Of a stretch of DNA of 64,000 nucleotides, positions 28,938 through 38,279 are shown one piece after another. Every line of letters starts with the position of its first letter. Position 1 is the stretch's first letter. This DNA is from Prochlorococcus sp. AG-347-I19 (GTDB taxonomy: Bacteria; Cyanobacteriota; Cyanobacteriia; PCC-6307; Cyanobiaceae), in assembly GCA_003279105.1 (NCBI GenBank), contig QCBO01000003.1, forward strand, positions 1 to 64,000, written 5' to 3'. The notes below the pieces were generated by a model. The model was not told the DNA's origin. It saw nothing but the letters and a program-made list of their open reading frames with translations, and searched no databases. The translations under genes were made by a program, and so were the position numbers.

Positions 28938-29164
28938 GATCCAATTTTCGACCAAATATTAGACTAGCTACAAACATTCTTTTAGTTATTGGTACTTTTG
29001 CTATTGCTTTAAAAATTGCTCCAATAGCAGAGGTATATAAGGAAAAAAATTTATGTATTAAATATCTAAAACATCAAATAGATCGAGACAAACTTATCAA
29101 AAGACTGAAAATAGTTAAACAAGCAAATCCATCCAGTATTTGTGATTCTATCCTTAAAAGTTAA
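28934..29164 (+). CDS. Hypothetical single-TM protein, 76 aa
   Basis: ORF; ATGA overlap with upstream gene. Confidence 0.6.
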   Translation: MRSNFRPNIRLATNILLVIGTFAIALKIAPIAEVYKEKNLCIKYLKHQIDRDKLIKRLKIVKQANPSSICDSILKS

Positions 29165-29171
29165 AAATAAA

Positions 29172-29619
29172 GTCTAAGTCATTTACCCCCTTAATTGCAG
29201 TCTTTGGTACTTCATTTCTGATAACCATTTCATTGCTTAAAAGTTTTTGCAAATTTTTTGGGGATATCAATTTGTCTTTTAGCGATGCTCAAGCTAACCG
29301 ATACTGAAGCTTTTGGAACAATTTATAAGAAATATGATTTAATATCTTCTAAATTTAATGGCTGGATATATATTTATTCTTTTTGCGAATTATTAATTGG
29401 AATAAGTTTTCTTAATTCTTCTCCACCCTCTTTAATTATTTTTATTGCCTTAATTTTAGGTATTTTGGTATGATTTCAGTATTTAAGGCTGTTTATTTGG
29501 ATAAATTAAAATTAAATTGTGCATGTATTGGTGGATAGGCAAAAACTCCTTTGGGAATTATAAGTTTTATTGAAAATCTTTTAATGGCAATTATGAGTGT
29601 CTTGATTTTAATAAAATAG
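29172..29619 (+). pseudogene. Degraded MauE/DoxX-like membrane protein
   Basis: Family-like segments lie in different frames: KSFTPLIAVFGTSFLITISLL / MLKLTDTEAFGTIYKKYDLISSKFNGWIYIYSFCELLIG / SVFKAVYLDKLKLNCACIGG(stop)AKTPLGIISFIENLLMAIMSV. Confidence 0.65.
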
Positions 29620-29680
29620 CGATTTAATAAATTTTCATTTATGTTTAATTTAAATATTAAATTTAATCGTCGTTATTAGT

Positions 29681-30199
29681 ATGGCATTTAATAAAATATT
29701 TATGAAAAGAGGATTTTTAAATTATCTAATTTTTTCTGTAATTCTTTTTACAAATATAATTGATCCAAATAAGAGTATTGCTTTAACTCAAAAAAATATA
29801 GATATCTCAAAAGTTGTTTCTTACAGATCGGCATCGTGTGGTTGTTGCAAAAAATGGATAAATCATTTAAGAGATAATGGATTAGAAGTTGTTGATAATA
29901 TAGTTGAGGATGCTTCAGTAATTAAAAACCAATATCAAATTCCCAATAACCTGAGATCATGTCACTCTGCTCAAATAGCTAACTATAGGATTGAAGGACA
30001 TGTCCCGATTGAATCAATCAACAAACTTTTTAGAGAAAAACCAAATATCAATGGGATAGCTGTTCCAGGCATGCCTTTTGGCTCTCCAGGGATGGAAATT
30101 CATTCTCCCGACTCGCACTCTCATGATTATGAGAACTACAAAGTAGTTTCATTTAGTAAAACTGGCAAAACAAAAATATTTCATAAAATCTCTCCTTAA
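29681..30199 (+). CDS. DUF411 metal-binding protein (copper-associated family)
   Basis: SASCGCCKKWINHLRDNGLEV...LRSCHSAQIANYRIEGHVP...GIAVPGMPFGSPGME. Confidence 0.88.
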   Translation: MAFNKIFMKRGFLNYLIFSVILFTNIIDPNKSIALTQKNIDISKVVSYRSASCGCCKKWINHLRDNGLEVVDNIVEDASVIKNQYQIPNNLRSCHSAQIANYRIEGHVPIESINKLFREKPNINGIAVPGMPFGSPGMEIHSPDSHSHDYENYKVVSFSKTGKTKIFHKISP

Positions 30200-30220
30200 T
30201 ACAAATACTTATTTGAAATA

Positions 30221-30442
30221 ATGCTTATTTTTCTTAGAAATTTTAAATTTTTTATTTTATTATTTTCCTTATCTCTAAATTTCAATAGTTATTCTCATGC
30301 ACATATGAGGGGTACATTTATTTCTGAAGAGGACGCCAAAAATAGATCTTTAGAACTTGGTTGCGAAGGAATACATAAGAATCAAGATAGATGGATGCCT
30401 TGCAAAAACGAAAAAGAATTACATATCTATTTGAGAAAATAA
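30221..30442 (+). CDS. Small secreted protein, DUF3721-like
   Basis: Signal peptide then FISEEDAKNRSLELGCEGIHKNQDRWMPCKNEKELHIYLRK. Confidence 0.7.
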   Translation: MLIFLRNFKFFILLFSLSLNFNSYSHAHMRGTFISEEDAKNRSLELGCEGIHKNQDRWMPCKNEKELHIYLRK

Positions 30443-30703
30443 ATGGAAAAATTAAAAACAAATCAAAGAAAAATTCACAGGAAAATAACCGCAATTTCAG
30501 CAATTCCCTTACTAATTACTATTGTATCTGGGACTATTTATAGTATTCTTCAACCATTAGGATTAGATGCTTTTTGGTTAATAAAATGGCATACGGGTAA
30601 TTTTGGCATTATTAATTTGCAACCTTTTTACTCGATATTTCTTGGTATAGCTTCAATAATATCAATAATATCTGGCGTTAAACTATTACAAAAAAAATCT
30701 TAG
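30443..30703 (+). CDS. PepSY-associated TM-like membrane protein
   Basis: RKIHRKITAISAIPLLITIVSGTIYSILQ...WLIKWHTGNF resembles PepSY-TM helices. Confidence 0.65.
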   Translation: MEKLKTNQRKIHRKITAISAIPLLITIVSGTIYSILQPLGLDAFWLIKWHTGNFGIINLQPFYSIFLGIASIISIISGVKLLQKKS

Positions 30704-30731
30704 ATATATTCTAAGCCAAGTCAAAATCTTA

Positions 30732-30929
30732 CTAATTAATACTATTTTCGCCTCCACTTACTAAGAAAATTATCGCTCCTAGTGCCATTGTTGCTACACC
30801 CATGTAAGGGTATTTCTTAATTCTTGATTTAGTAATTGGAAGCCATGAAAAGTATCTATCAGATTTATTTAACTCATTTTTTTGTCTAGGTGGCAATCCT
30901 AATTCTTCTCTTCTTTTAGCTTCGCCCAT
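30732..30929 (-). CDS. DUF2839-like small membrane protein
   Basis: MGEAKRREELGLPPRQK N-terminus. Confidence 0.75.
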   Translation of the reverse strand: MGEAKRREELGLPPRQKNELNKSDRYFSWLPITKSRIKKYPYMGVATMALGAIIFLVSGGENSIN

Positions 30930-31338
30930 AATCTTAAATATGTTTATGTATCAATATTAAAAATTATGTTCTAAACCTGCGAGTTAAATTTTATTAAAAA
31001 CAAAGGTCCTTTATAGATAAACAAATTATTTAAAATTTATTTAGCCTTCTTTAAATATAGATTCTTTGTATTTGCCTGATCTGATGTAAATAACAAAATC
31101 AAGATAGTTCCAACTAGAAATGAAAAAATCATTGTCAAACCAACAACTTCAACCATTTCACTAGGCAGATAATTTAGAAACATTAATAAATAGATCTCAT
31201 ATCTTAAACTTAGCAATTGTATTTTTTATGTAAAGTAAGTATTCCTCCTTAAATTTCGAAAAGAACTTTCTGAGACTTTTTAATCTTTAATTATTTTTAT
31301 TTGCGTGATAAATCTAGTTCTAGCCGATCACAATTTTC

Positions 31339-31629
31339 TTACTTAGCTATTCCTATTTTCTTAAGCAATTTCAGGTAAGGCAAGGCCCAATTACCAAAGG
31401 TAAAAGAGATTGTCGTATTTTTTGTGGTTGGTAATAATGTTCTAGAACGTGAAGAGGCTAATTTAGAAAATATCTTAATAGTCTCTGCTTCTAGATTATC
31501 AATATACATTTTTTTTTGAACACCTCTATCTTTCTTTTGGGGCAAATAATTTTCTATTAACCATAAAACTTGATCTAAATTTAATTTATTAGGTGAGGTT
31601 TTAATTTGTTTATTTTTCTTTTTAATCAT
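31339..31629 (-). CDS. Hypothetical protein, 96 aa
   Basis: ORF. Confidence 0.55.
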   Translation of the reverse strand: MIKKKNKQIKTSPNKLNLDQVLWLIENYLPQKKDRGVQKKMYIDNLEAETIKIFSKLASSRSRTLLPTTKNTTISFTFGNWALPYLKLLKKIGIAK

Positions 31630-31767
31630 TTTTATTTACCTCTTAATTACTGAATTAAATTTGCCATTTATATAAATTAAATCAATAGTAAAAGCATAGA
31701 AATTATGTTCTTTTTAATAATCCATAATCGAAAAAATAAATTAATTATTACGTTGTTTTTTATAAAT

Positions 31768-31797
31768 AAAAAAAGAGAGGGATTAACCCCCCTCTTG
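31768..31797 (-). terminator. Rho-independent terminator for 31821..31991
   Basis: Minus strand aagaggggggttaatccctctcttttttt. Confidence 0.7.
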
Positions 31798-31820
31798 ATT
31801 GATCAGTTTCAAAAAAGAAT

Positions 31821-31991
31821 TTAATTATTTGAGTCTTTCAATTTCATTTCTTTTTGTGTTTTGCTGATTCTTTCTTCAAAGACGGATCTTCTGTATGGAG
31901 TAACTTCTCCACTTTTAGTTGCCAAAAGTTGGGCTTCACATAGCCTATTGGCTCTTTTGATTTTTTCTCTTATTTGTAAGAGGTTATTCAT
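31821..31991 (-). CDS. Small hypothetical protein, 56 aa
   Basis: Own translation: MNNLLQIREKIKRANRLCEAQLLATKSGEVTPYRRSVFEERISKTQKEMKLKDSNN. Confidence 0.6.
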   Translation of the reverse strand: MNNLLQIREKIKRANRLCEAQLLATKSGEVTPYRRSVFEERISKTQKEMKLKDSNN

Positions 31992-32180
31992 GGTATTTTG
32001 CAGTTAATGAGAATCCCGTTCCCTACTCCCATTTCATGCGTCCAGAGATATAAACTTGGATGAACGTTAATGAACGATAACATCTTCAGAAAAATTCCGC
32101 GAGAGGAATTTTTACTAATTTTTCTCAAAAAATTTACTTTTCATAAATAGTATAAATAAGCTTTTTTTATAATACTTAAA

Positions 32181-32456
32181 TTAAGATAAGAAAATTGTTT
32201 GCGACCCATCATTATTATCATGAATCATTATTTTTTTATTTGGGAATATATCTGATAATATTCTTTTCAAATTTGAATTATCTGAAGGAATTATATTACT
32301 CATATTTTTTGAATTAATTTTCCAATTTTCATCTACGAATAGTTCTTTATCATCACCTTTTTTATTCTCAAGTGATGTCTTATTTAGAATCTTAAGTAAC
32401 AGTTCTGAATCATATTCTTTAAATTCTTCAGGGCTATCTTTTAAATTTTCAATCAT
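32181..32456 (-). CDS. Hypothetical protein, 91 aa
   Basis: ORF. Confidence 0.5.
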   Translation of the reverse strand: MIENLKDSPEEFKEYDSELLLKILNKTSLENKKGDDKELFVDENWKINSKNMSNIIPSDNSNLKRILSDIFPNKKIMIHDNNDGSQTIFLS

Positions 32457-32678
32457 TATTTAAAAATCTAATGTTTCTAAATCTTGCATGAGAATTTTGA
32501 AGAATACAAGGTATTAATTACCTAAAAAATTCTCTCAAGATAAAAAATTCGGATTCTATTATAATTTTCTTTAGAAAATTTAATTCCAAAATAGTCAAAG
32601 AATGATATTTAAAAAGATTAATTAATCATTTACACAATTTATTTACTTGTTAAGTTGCAATTAAGGGATTCAAAAAAA

Positions 32679-32810
32679 ATGCCAAGAGTAATTAACAAGA
32701 AAATAAGACTTTTAAGATGGTTAAACTCAGGCATGATAATACCATTTATCATTATGGCTGCATCCTCATCAATCATTCTTTATGGTGTTTTATTTATCCT
32801 AATAAAATAG
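32679..32810 (+). CDS. Small single-TM protein, 43 aa
   Basis: Own translation: MPRVINKKIRLLRWLNSGMIIPFIIMAASSSIILYGVLFILIK. Confidence 0.5.
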   Translation: MPRVINKKIRLLRWLNSGMIIPFIIMAASSSIILYGVLFILIK

Positions 32811-32819
32811 TTTTCTAAC

Positions 32820-32954
32820 TTAAGCAGCTAAGTTTTCCTCAGATTTAGACATTATAATTGCAGCTTTTTTTAATAAACTAACTACTTCTTTTCTTCCAAC
32901 TGCATTATCAGCTTGACGCATTATTTCAGCATATTTTTTATTGATTTTTTTCAT
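32820..32954 (-). CDS. Small hypothetical protein, 44 aa
   Basis: Own translation: MKKINKKYAEIMRQADNAVGRKEVVSLLKKAAIIMSKSEENLAA. Confidence 0.5.
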   Translation of the reverse strand: MKKINKKYAEIMRQADNAVGRKEVVSLLKKAAIIMSKSEENLAA

Positions 32955-33135
32955 AAATAGTTTTAATTTAATCTAAAATTACAGCACCTCAAGATGGTGT
33001 CAATCGTAAATAATTATCATCTATTATTTTTTCATCATTCATTACACATTTATTTTTGATAATTTACTATCTTTAAAAAATTTTTAAACAATGGTTACAA
33101 AGAGTCATCAATATCAAAATTCACAATCCTAATAA

Positions 33136-33351
33136 TTAAGCAAAATTAAAGGATTTGAAAACATAAAATAAACTTCCGATTAGGATAACTATGGCAGCTC
33201 CATAAAAGAGAAAAGGGATAATTGGATATTTATATAGTGTAGACCTAACTTTTTGCTGTATGGCTTTTTTATCGAGTTGGGGCAACTTTATGTCTTCATT
33301 TTTTTCTCTAGGCGGAATACCTAAATTTTTTCTTCTCTTTGCCTCTCCCAT
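33136..33351 (-). CDS. DUF2839-like small membrane protein (second copy)
   Basis: MGEAKRRKNLGIPPREK N-terminus; start set at this Met. Confidence 0.75.
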   Translation of the reverse strand: MGEAKRRKNLGIPPREKNEDIKLPQLDKKAIQQKVRSTLYKYPIIPFLFYGAAIVILIGSLFYVFKSFNFA

Positions 33352-33353
33352 AA

Positions 33354-33590
33354 TTAATACTGAGGTATGCCCATACATTTTAAATAATTGTTATCAGCTA
33401 AATCTAAAATTTGATTCCATTCTTCTTGAGATGTTTCCAAATGATTTTTAAAATCTTTTTCAAATTTAAGAATGCATCTTTTTTCTATATTTTCTGGAGA
33501 ATTATAATTTCTTAAAAAATTAATACTCAAATAGGATAATGATAAAAAAACTATAATTACTTTAGCAATTCTAAAACGATTCATATCCAA
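33354..33590 (-). CDS. Hypothetical signal/TM protein, 78 aa
   Basis: ORF with N-terminal hydrophobic segment. Confidence 0.5.
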   Translation of the reverse strand: MDMNRFRIAKVIIVFLSLSYLSINFLRNYNSPENIEKRCILKFEKDFKNHLETSQEEWNQILDLADNNYLKCMGIPQY

Positions 33591-33855
33591 GATGATTCTT
33601 CCATACTTGAGAAATCAACTTTGTGACTTTTTATCCATTCACTATTTGCTCGAACAAACTTTTGAATATTTCCCTCTGGAGCCTGATGTATACAAATTAC
33701 TTTTTTAGGATCATCTTTACTGAATCCTCTAAATAGTGGTTTAATATCAAATTCAGAATGTCTTAGATCTGCTTCTTTACTATCAAAAATTTTAACCCAT
33801 TCTTCAAATGTACTTTCAATTTTAAAAGAAATTACGGTTGTTATTTTCCTAGACA
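33581..33855 (-). CDS. DUF3764-like protein
   Basis: MSRKITTVISFKIESTFEEWVKIFDSKEADLRHSEFDIKPLFRGFSKDDPKKVICIHQAPEGN. Confidence 0.7.
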
Positions 33856-34056
33856 TTAAAGAATAAGATATTTTTTTTATATTAAAAGGTATGTCAAATA
33901 TTCTCAATTATTTGAATCATCTAATTTTAAAAACAAAATAACTCTAAGATAAAAAAATTTTATCTTAATCTTTTAAGTAATTTTCAATAGAACTTTTAAA
34001 GAAAAATAATATATTTGTAGTCATCCTAAAAATTAAAGATTTGATCTTAGAAATAC

Positions 34057-34479
34057 TTAATGAAAAGGTGTAGTGTTATTAATAGGAGCTATTAATAGGA
34101 TTTCAAAAACTATTCCAGTTATGGCAATTGGTAAAACCCAAATACCAATAAATCTATGATCAAAAAATCTCAAATGATCTTCACCCTTAAAAACATTCCT
34201 CAAAGCAGTAAATAGTGTTTCCGGTTGTTTATATGATGGACCATATTCAGAGGGAGAATATGGTTTAACAAAAGCGGATGAGGATGAAAACTTTGCAAAC
34301 TTTCTAATGAAATAAATTGGCAAAACCCATATAGCAACAAATCTTCCTCCTAACCATTGCCTAGCATTAGGTAGGGCATACTCCTTTATAGATTTATTCT
34401 CTGGCATCCCAGATTCTAAATCTCTATAAATATTTTCAAAAGTATCTTTTTTATTTAATTCATTAATCATTAAATTCAC
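34057..34479 (-). CDS. Membrane protein with duplicated RF[VI]xIWVLPI motif
   Basis: GGRFVAIWVLPIYFI and DHRFIGIWVLPIAIT in one 140-aa ORF. Confidence 0.6.
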   Translation of the reverse strand: MNLMINELNKKDTFENIYRDLESGMPENKSIKEYALPNARQWLGGRFVAIWVLPIYFIRKFAKFSSSSAFVKPYSPSEYGPSYKQPETLFTALRNVFKGEDHLRFFDHRFIGIWVLPIAITGIVFEILLIAPINNTTPFH

Positions 34480-34587
34480 CTATAGATGAGATAAATTCTC
34501 TAAAATTTAAATATTTAATAAAAATATTCCTAACTACTAAAATAACTAAAACGCAGTTAAGAATATTTTTTTTGGCTAGGTTCATAA

Positions 34588-34617
34588 AGACGGATTGTAA
34601 ACCGTTGCAGATGCGCC
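34588..34617 (+). other. tRNA-Tyr-like anticodon-arm fragment
   Basis: agacggattgtaaaccgttgcagatgcgcc resembles the tRNA-Tyr (GTA) anticodon/variable region. Confidence 0.35.
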
Positions 34618-34761
34618 AAATATCTACATATTCTTTATAAATAAAAAACTATTTTTTTAAAAGTAAATAATATACAAATACATAGATATTTTTTAATTGA
34701 AAGAGTTTATTTTTGATACTGAACTTTAACCTTATATTATTTTCTTTTCTAAAAATATTTA

Positions 34762-34800
34762 AACCTCATTTTCTAAGATTGCAAAAAAGAAAATGAGGTT
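34762..34800. repeat. Long perfect hairpin (13-bp stem, 13-nt loop)
   Basis: aacctcattttct ... agaaaatgaggtt. Confidence 0.75.
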
Positions 34801-35084
34801 AAAGGGAGGTTCTCATTAAAAACCGTACTTATCAAAGCTATCGGCTAGTAGATTGCCCTAATATCTACTTTTATATTTATATAATGATTTTCTTAATTTA
34901 GAAAGATTAATTTTATACAAATAAGTGTTTTATATTTTATGTAATTTTTATTTAGGAAAAGCTAATTAATACACTTACTATTCTTATTGAAAGATGAAAA
35001 AAAGCGTAAAGAGAAATTGCAAAAAATAAATACTGTTCTATTGGAATCATGACAATTTAATAAATAAAAATAAATGAATTTAAT

Positions 35085-35273
35085 TTAATTTTTAGTTAAA
35101 AAGATATTTTCCAAAATATAACGTTGCTCTGCTGATTGATTTTTTAAAGTCATTTTTTTTGGCAAATTATCTTCAGGCAATTTAAAAGCGCCCCATTTTC
35201 TGAGCCAAAATAAGGTATAGAAAAAGGCAATTACGAAGGGGGCTCCAACAATAACAAATCTTATATCCATCAA
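35085..35273 (-). CDS. Small TM protein similar to the N-terminus of 35283..35579
   Basis: MMDIRFVIVGAPFVIAFFYTLFWLRKWGAFKLPEDNLPKK vs [39 protein letters not shown]. Confidence 0.6.
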   Translation of the reverse strand: MMDIRFVIVGAPFVIAFFYTLFWLRKWGAFKLPEDNLPKKMTLKNQSAEQRYILENIFLTKN

Positions 35274-35282
35274 AATACCTAA

Positions 35283-35579
35283 TTAATAAGATTTGAACTG
35301 CATTGCCAAAATTGCGCCTAGAAAGAAAACAGTTGGAATTCCTAAAGCGTTTACAGCTGCAGTTCTTACTGTAAACACAGGATAACCTTCTGCTGGTCTG
35401 CCTGAATCAGGAATTAGTGCAGAATCTTCCCATACTTGATAGTTTTTGAAAGGAGCAACTCCCTTCTTTGGTAGTCCAAGTGGTGTCAATCTAAATACAT
35501 CCCATCTACCTAACCAAAAAACTGTAAATATCCATGAAAATACTATTGGTGTAATAACAAGAAAAACTCTAAAATCCAT
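35283..35579 (-). CDS. Two-TM protein with C-terminal cytochrome b559 beta (PsbF)-like domain lacking the heme His
   Basis: C-terminus [30 protein letters not shown] vs PsbF [30 protein letters not shown]. Confidence 0.75.
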   Translation of the reverse strand: MDFRVFLVITPIVFSWIFTVFWLGRWDVFRLTPLGLPKKGVAPFKNYQVWEDSALIPDSGRPAEGYPVFTVRTAAVNALGIPTVFFLGAILAMQFKSY

Positions 35580-35805
35580 TTTTATAAAGTAATAATAAAT
35601 TTGGTAATTATTTTGACCTTTTTAAATTAATAATTGATCAAATCATTAACTTATATTTATACAAAAACACTTAATAACATTATTTTTAATCATTAATCAC
35701 AACTAATTATGATTAATTGATTTTTTTTAAGTATATTTTTTAAATAAAAATATTTGAATATTTAGTTTGATGTAGATTTAATTTAATTAAAAAATTAAAA
35801 AAAAT

Positions 35806-36171
35806 ATGGAAAATTTTAGATTTTTACTTTTTGGAATCGCAGGTGTAAGCGTTGTTTTTTGGGTTGCAGTTATAACATTGTGGCATACTTATATGTTCCC
35901 AAAATTCTTTAATGAAGATAAAGGTTTAAATTCAGTTATCAATCAAGAATTGAATGTCTCAACCGAACCCATTTTAGGCAGCTTGGTTAAAAGTAGCAAT
36001 TTCAAAAGTAGGGATAAATATTCAATGAAAAATTTAGTTGTTGCAGATTTTTCATCAAGCAATAATTTCACATTAAATAAACTCTATACAACCGTAATGA
36101 TTGGAGTAACATTGGTAAGTTTTATATTTCTTACTTATGGATTAAGTAGCTCTATTACAGCGATTAGTTAA
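35806..36171 (+). CDS. Hypothetical two-TM protein, 121 aa
   Basis: ORF. Confidence 0.6.
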   Translation: MENFRFLLFGIAGVSVVFWVAVITLWHTYMFPKFFNEDKGLNSVINQELNVSTEPILGSLVKSSNFKSRDKYSMKNLVVADFSSSNNFTLNKLYTTVMIGVTLVSFIFLTYGLSSSITAIS

Positions 36172-36255
36172 ATGGATTCTATATATGTAATTGTTTTCTT
36201 AATTTGCTTCCTTTATTTTATTTTCGACTCTTTAAAAAATACAGGTATCAAATAA
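36172..36255 (+). CDS. Tiny membrane peptide, 27 aa
   Basis: Own translation: MDSIYVIVFLICFLYFIFDSLKNTGIK; ATG immediately follows the upstream stop. Confidence 0.35.
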   Translation: MDSIYVIVFLICFLYFIFDSLKNTGIK

Positions 36256-36635
36256 ATTGCTAATGCTTTTCACCCTTCAATAAAATTTTTCTCCTTATAT
36301 AAAAAAAAACTAATGTAGTTATTATCATCACCGGGGGATGAAATGAGATTGAATTAAGATATTCATAATAACTAAAGTTTTCCAAATCCTTAAAAAGAAA
36401 CTCTAAAAACTATATCCTTTTTCCCAATCTCAAATTGATATAAATAAATCATTGTCATGTATAAAATGTTTATTTAATTTATATATTTATTTAAAGTTTT
36501 TAGTAAATAAATATTTTTAAATAGGTTGATAATCTAATCCTTCTCTTAAAAAAACTCAAAGTAAGTAAAAACCAATTAGTAAATAATTCTCTAACCGGGT
36601 TTATAATTTTTTAATCTATTAGTTACAATAATCAA

Positions 36636-36833
36636 ATGATTAGTTCTGTTAATTTAAAAGATTTGCCTATTCAAGATTTGGTTGTCTCAGGGTTAATAAT
36701 ATTTATTATGTCGACAATTTTTGCCAATATTTATGACCCATTAATAGGAATAACTTATGCATTTGGTAATATACTCACTCTTTCTTTTTTGAGTTGGTTA
36801 TACAAAGAGACTTGGAGTGATCCAAGGAAGTAA
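36636..36833 (+). CDS. Hypothetical membrane protein, 65 aa
   Basis: ORF. Confidence 0.6.
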   Translation: MISSVNLKDLPIQDLVVSGLIIFIMSTIFANIYDPLIGITYAFGNILTLSFLSWLYKETWSDPRK

Positions 36834-36864
36834 ATCTAATTAAGACAAAAGATAAATAAAAAAA

Positions 36865-36978
36865 CTACTTCTGAATTTTAAATTTTGAAGAATACTTTAA
36901 ATTAACAATATACGTTGCAAGAAGAGAAAGTATCAAAAAAAATAATAAGCTTTCCAAGGTAGATTGGGGCATAACCAT
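36865..36978 (-). CDS. Small single-TM protein, 37 aa
   Basis: Own translation: MVMPQSTLESLLFFLILSLLATYIVNLKYSSKFKIQK. Confidence 0.4.
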   Translation of the reverse strand: MVMPQSTLESLLFFLILSLLATYIVNLKYSSKFKIQK

Positions 36979-37108
36979 GAGTAGTACCAAAATATGATAT
37001 ATCTTTAAAGAAACGAATTCTGAAAATAAATCAACCCTTTCATTATTTTTTATTCTTAAACTTATAAATTTAATTTGTCTTATAAAATTTCTGTGTATTA
37101 GGTTGAAT

Positions 37109-37465
37109 TTAATTTAAAAAATATTTTTCTGCCCTCCTAAAGGCTTTTATTGCTCCTTTATAATCAAGACTTTTTAATTTTTCCTTACTTTTTTGTTCCA
37201 GCATTTTTACTATTTTATTTCTCTTTATTTTATCAATTTTCAGCTTATGATCAAATATAAGATCAAATTTTGAGGAATACAATCTAGATAATTCTTCTCT
37301 ATATTTTTCAATAATTTTTTCATCACAAGATTTGGATTTCAGTATTGCATTAGCCTTCATTTTGTCATCTATTGCCCCTTTAAAGTTTCCTAGCTTGAAT
37401 TTCTTTTCACTTGATCTAGTTAGTTTAATAATATTTCCTAGTATCAATACATTAGAATCTTTCAT
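37109..37465 (-). CDS. Helical hypothetical protein, 118 aa
   Basis: ORF. Confidence 0.55.
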   Translation of the reverse strand: MKDSNVLILGNIIKLTRSSEKKFKLGNFKGAIDDKMKANAILKSKSCDEKIIEKYREELSRLYSSKFDLIFDHKLKIDKIKRNKIVKMLEQKSKEKLKSLDYKGAIKAFRRAEKYFLN

Positions 37466-37543
37466 TTATTTATCTGACCCTAGTTCAATGCTATCAGAAT
37501 AGAGAAAAAACAACTTATTTTTAATACTCAAATAATTAAATAA

Positions 37544-37870
37544 TTAACCAATAACAAGTCCTTTTTCAAGAAGTAAATCGAAAACCTCCACACTTTTCGT
37601 TTTCCCAAATTTGGGGGGCTTATGTAAATCTAATATTTCAGCAAGGCACATAATCCAATAAGTATCTTTTTTTAAATTTAGACCTTCGCAAATATGGGTG
37701 GGGGCCGATTTAAAACAGCCAAAATCTGTTGATATATTAATGTTCATTATTTGAGTTTCAAGTTCCAGACTTAAAAGTTCTATTTCTTGCTCAGAAAGGG
37801 ATGTCCCAAAAGAATATGATTCAATTAAAAGTTGATAATTCATAAAAGATTTATTTTTCAAGAAATCCAT
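37544..37870 (-). CDS. Hypothetical protein, same apparent family as 55854..56144
   Basis: LNLKKDTYWIMCLAEILDLHKPPKFGKTKSVEVFDLLL. Confidence 0.55.
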   Translation of the reverse strand: MDFLKNKSFMNYQLLIESYSFGTSLSEQEIELLSLELETQIMNINISTDFGCFKSAPTHICEGLNLKKDTYWIMCLAEILDLHKPPKFGKTKSVEVFDLLLEKGLVIG

Positions 37871-38139
37871 CGAGTTATTTTTGTACCCGCATAAATATGC
37901 CCTGAAGCTTCAACAATAGGTTTTGTTTCAGGATTCATAAAAATATTGTATAGAACATTTTCTGGTCCTTGAAAAATTACAGTTGCTCTTTGAGGATCAT
38001 CTAATGATTTACCAATATAAAATGTTTTAACTCCCATTTCTTTAAACATCGACTGCTGTTCCTCAGCATGCATATGAGATTCATATTGTTCGAACGTATT
38101 ACTTAGTTGAAAATCTAGAATAGTCTTTTCAATGGTCAT
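37858..38139 (-). CDS. DUF3764-like protein
   Basis: SNTFEQYESHMHAEEQQSMFKEMGVKTFYIGKSLDDPQRATVIFQGPEN. Confidence 0.75.
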   Translation of the reverse strand: MTIEKTILDFQLSNTFEQYESHMHAEEQQSMFKEMGVKTFYIGKSLDDPQRATVIFQGPENVLYNIFMNPETKPIVEASGHIYAGTKITRWIS

Positions 38140-38279
38140 AGCAGTAATTAAGATGTTTTTTTGATTTTAAATCTTTTTGCAAAAAAAATAATTCAATAAA
38201 GATTAGTTTTTATTAAGCAATGTATTAACTAATTTTTATTTATAGGTTATAAATCAACTATAAAAAACAGATTTTAATT

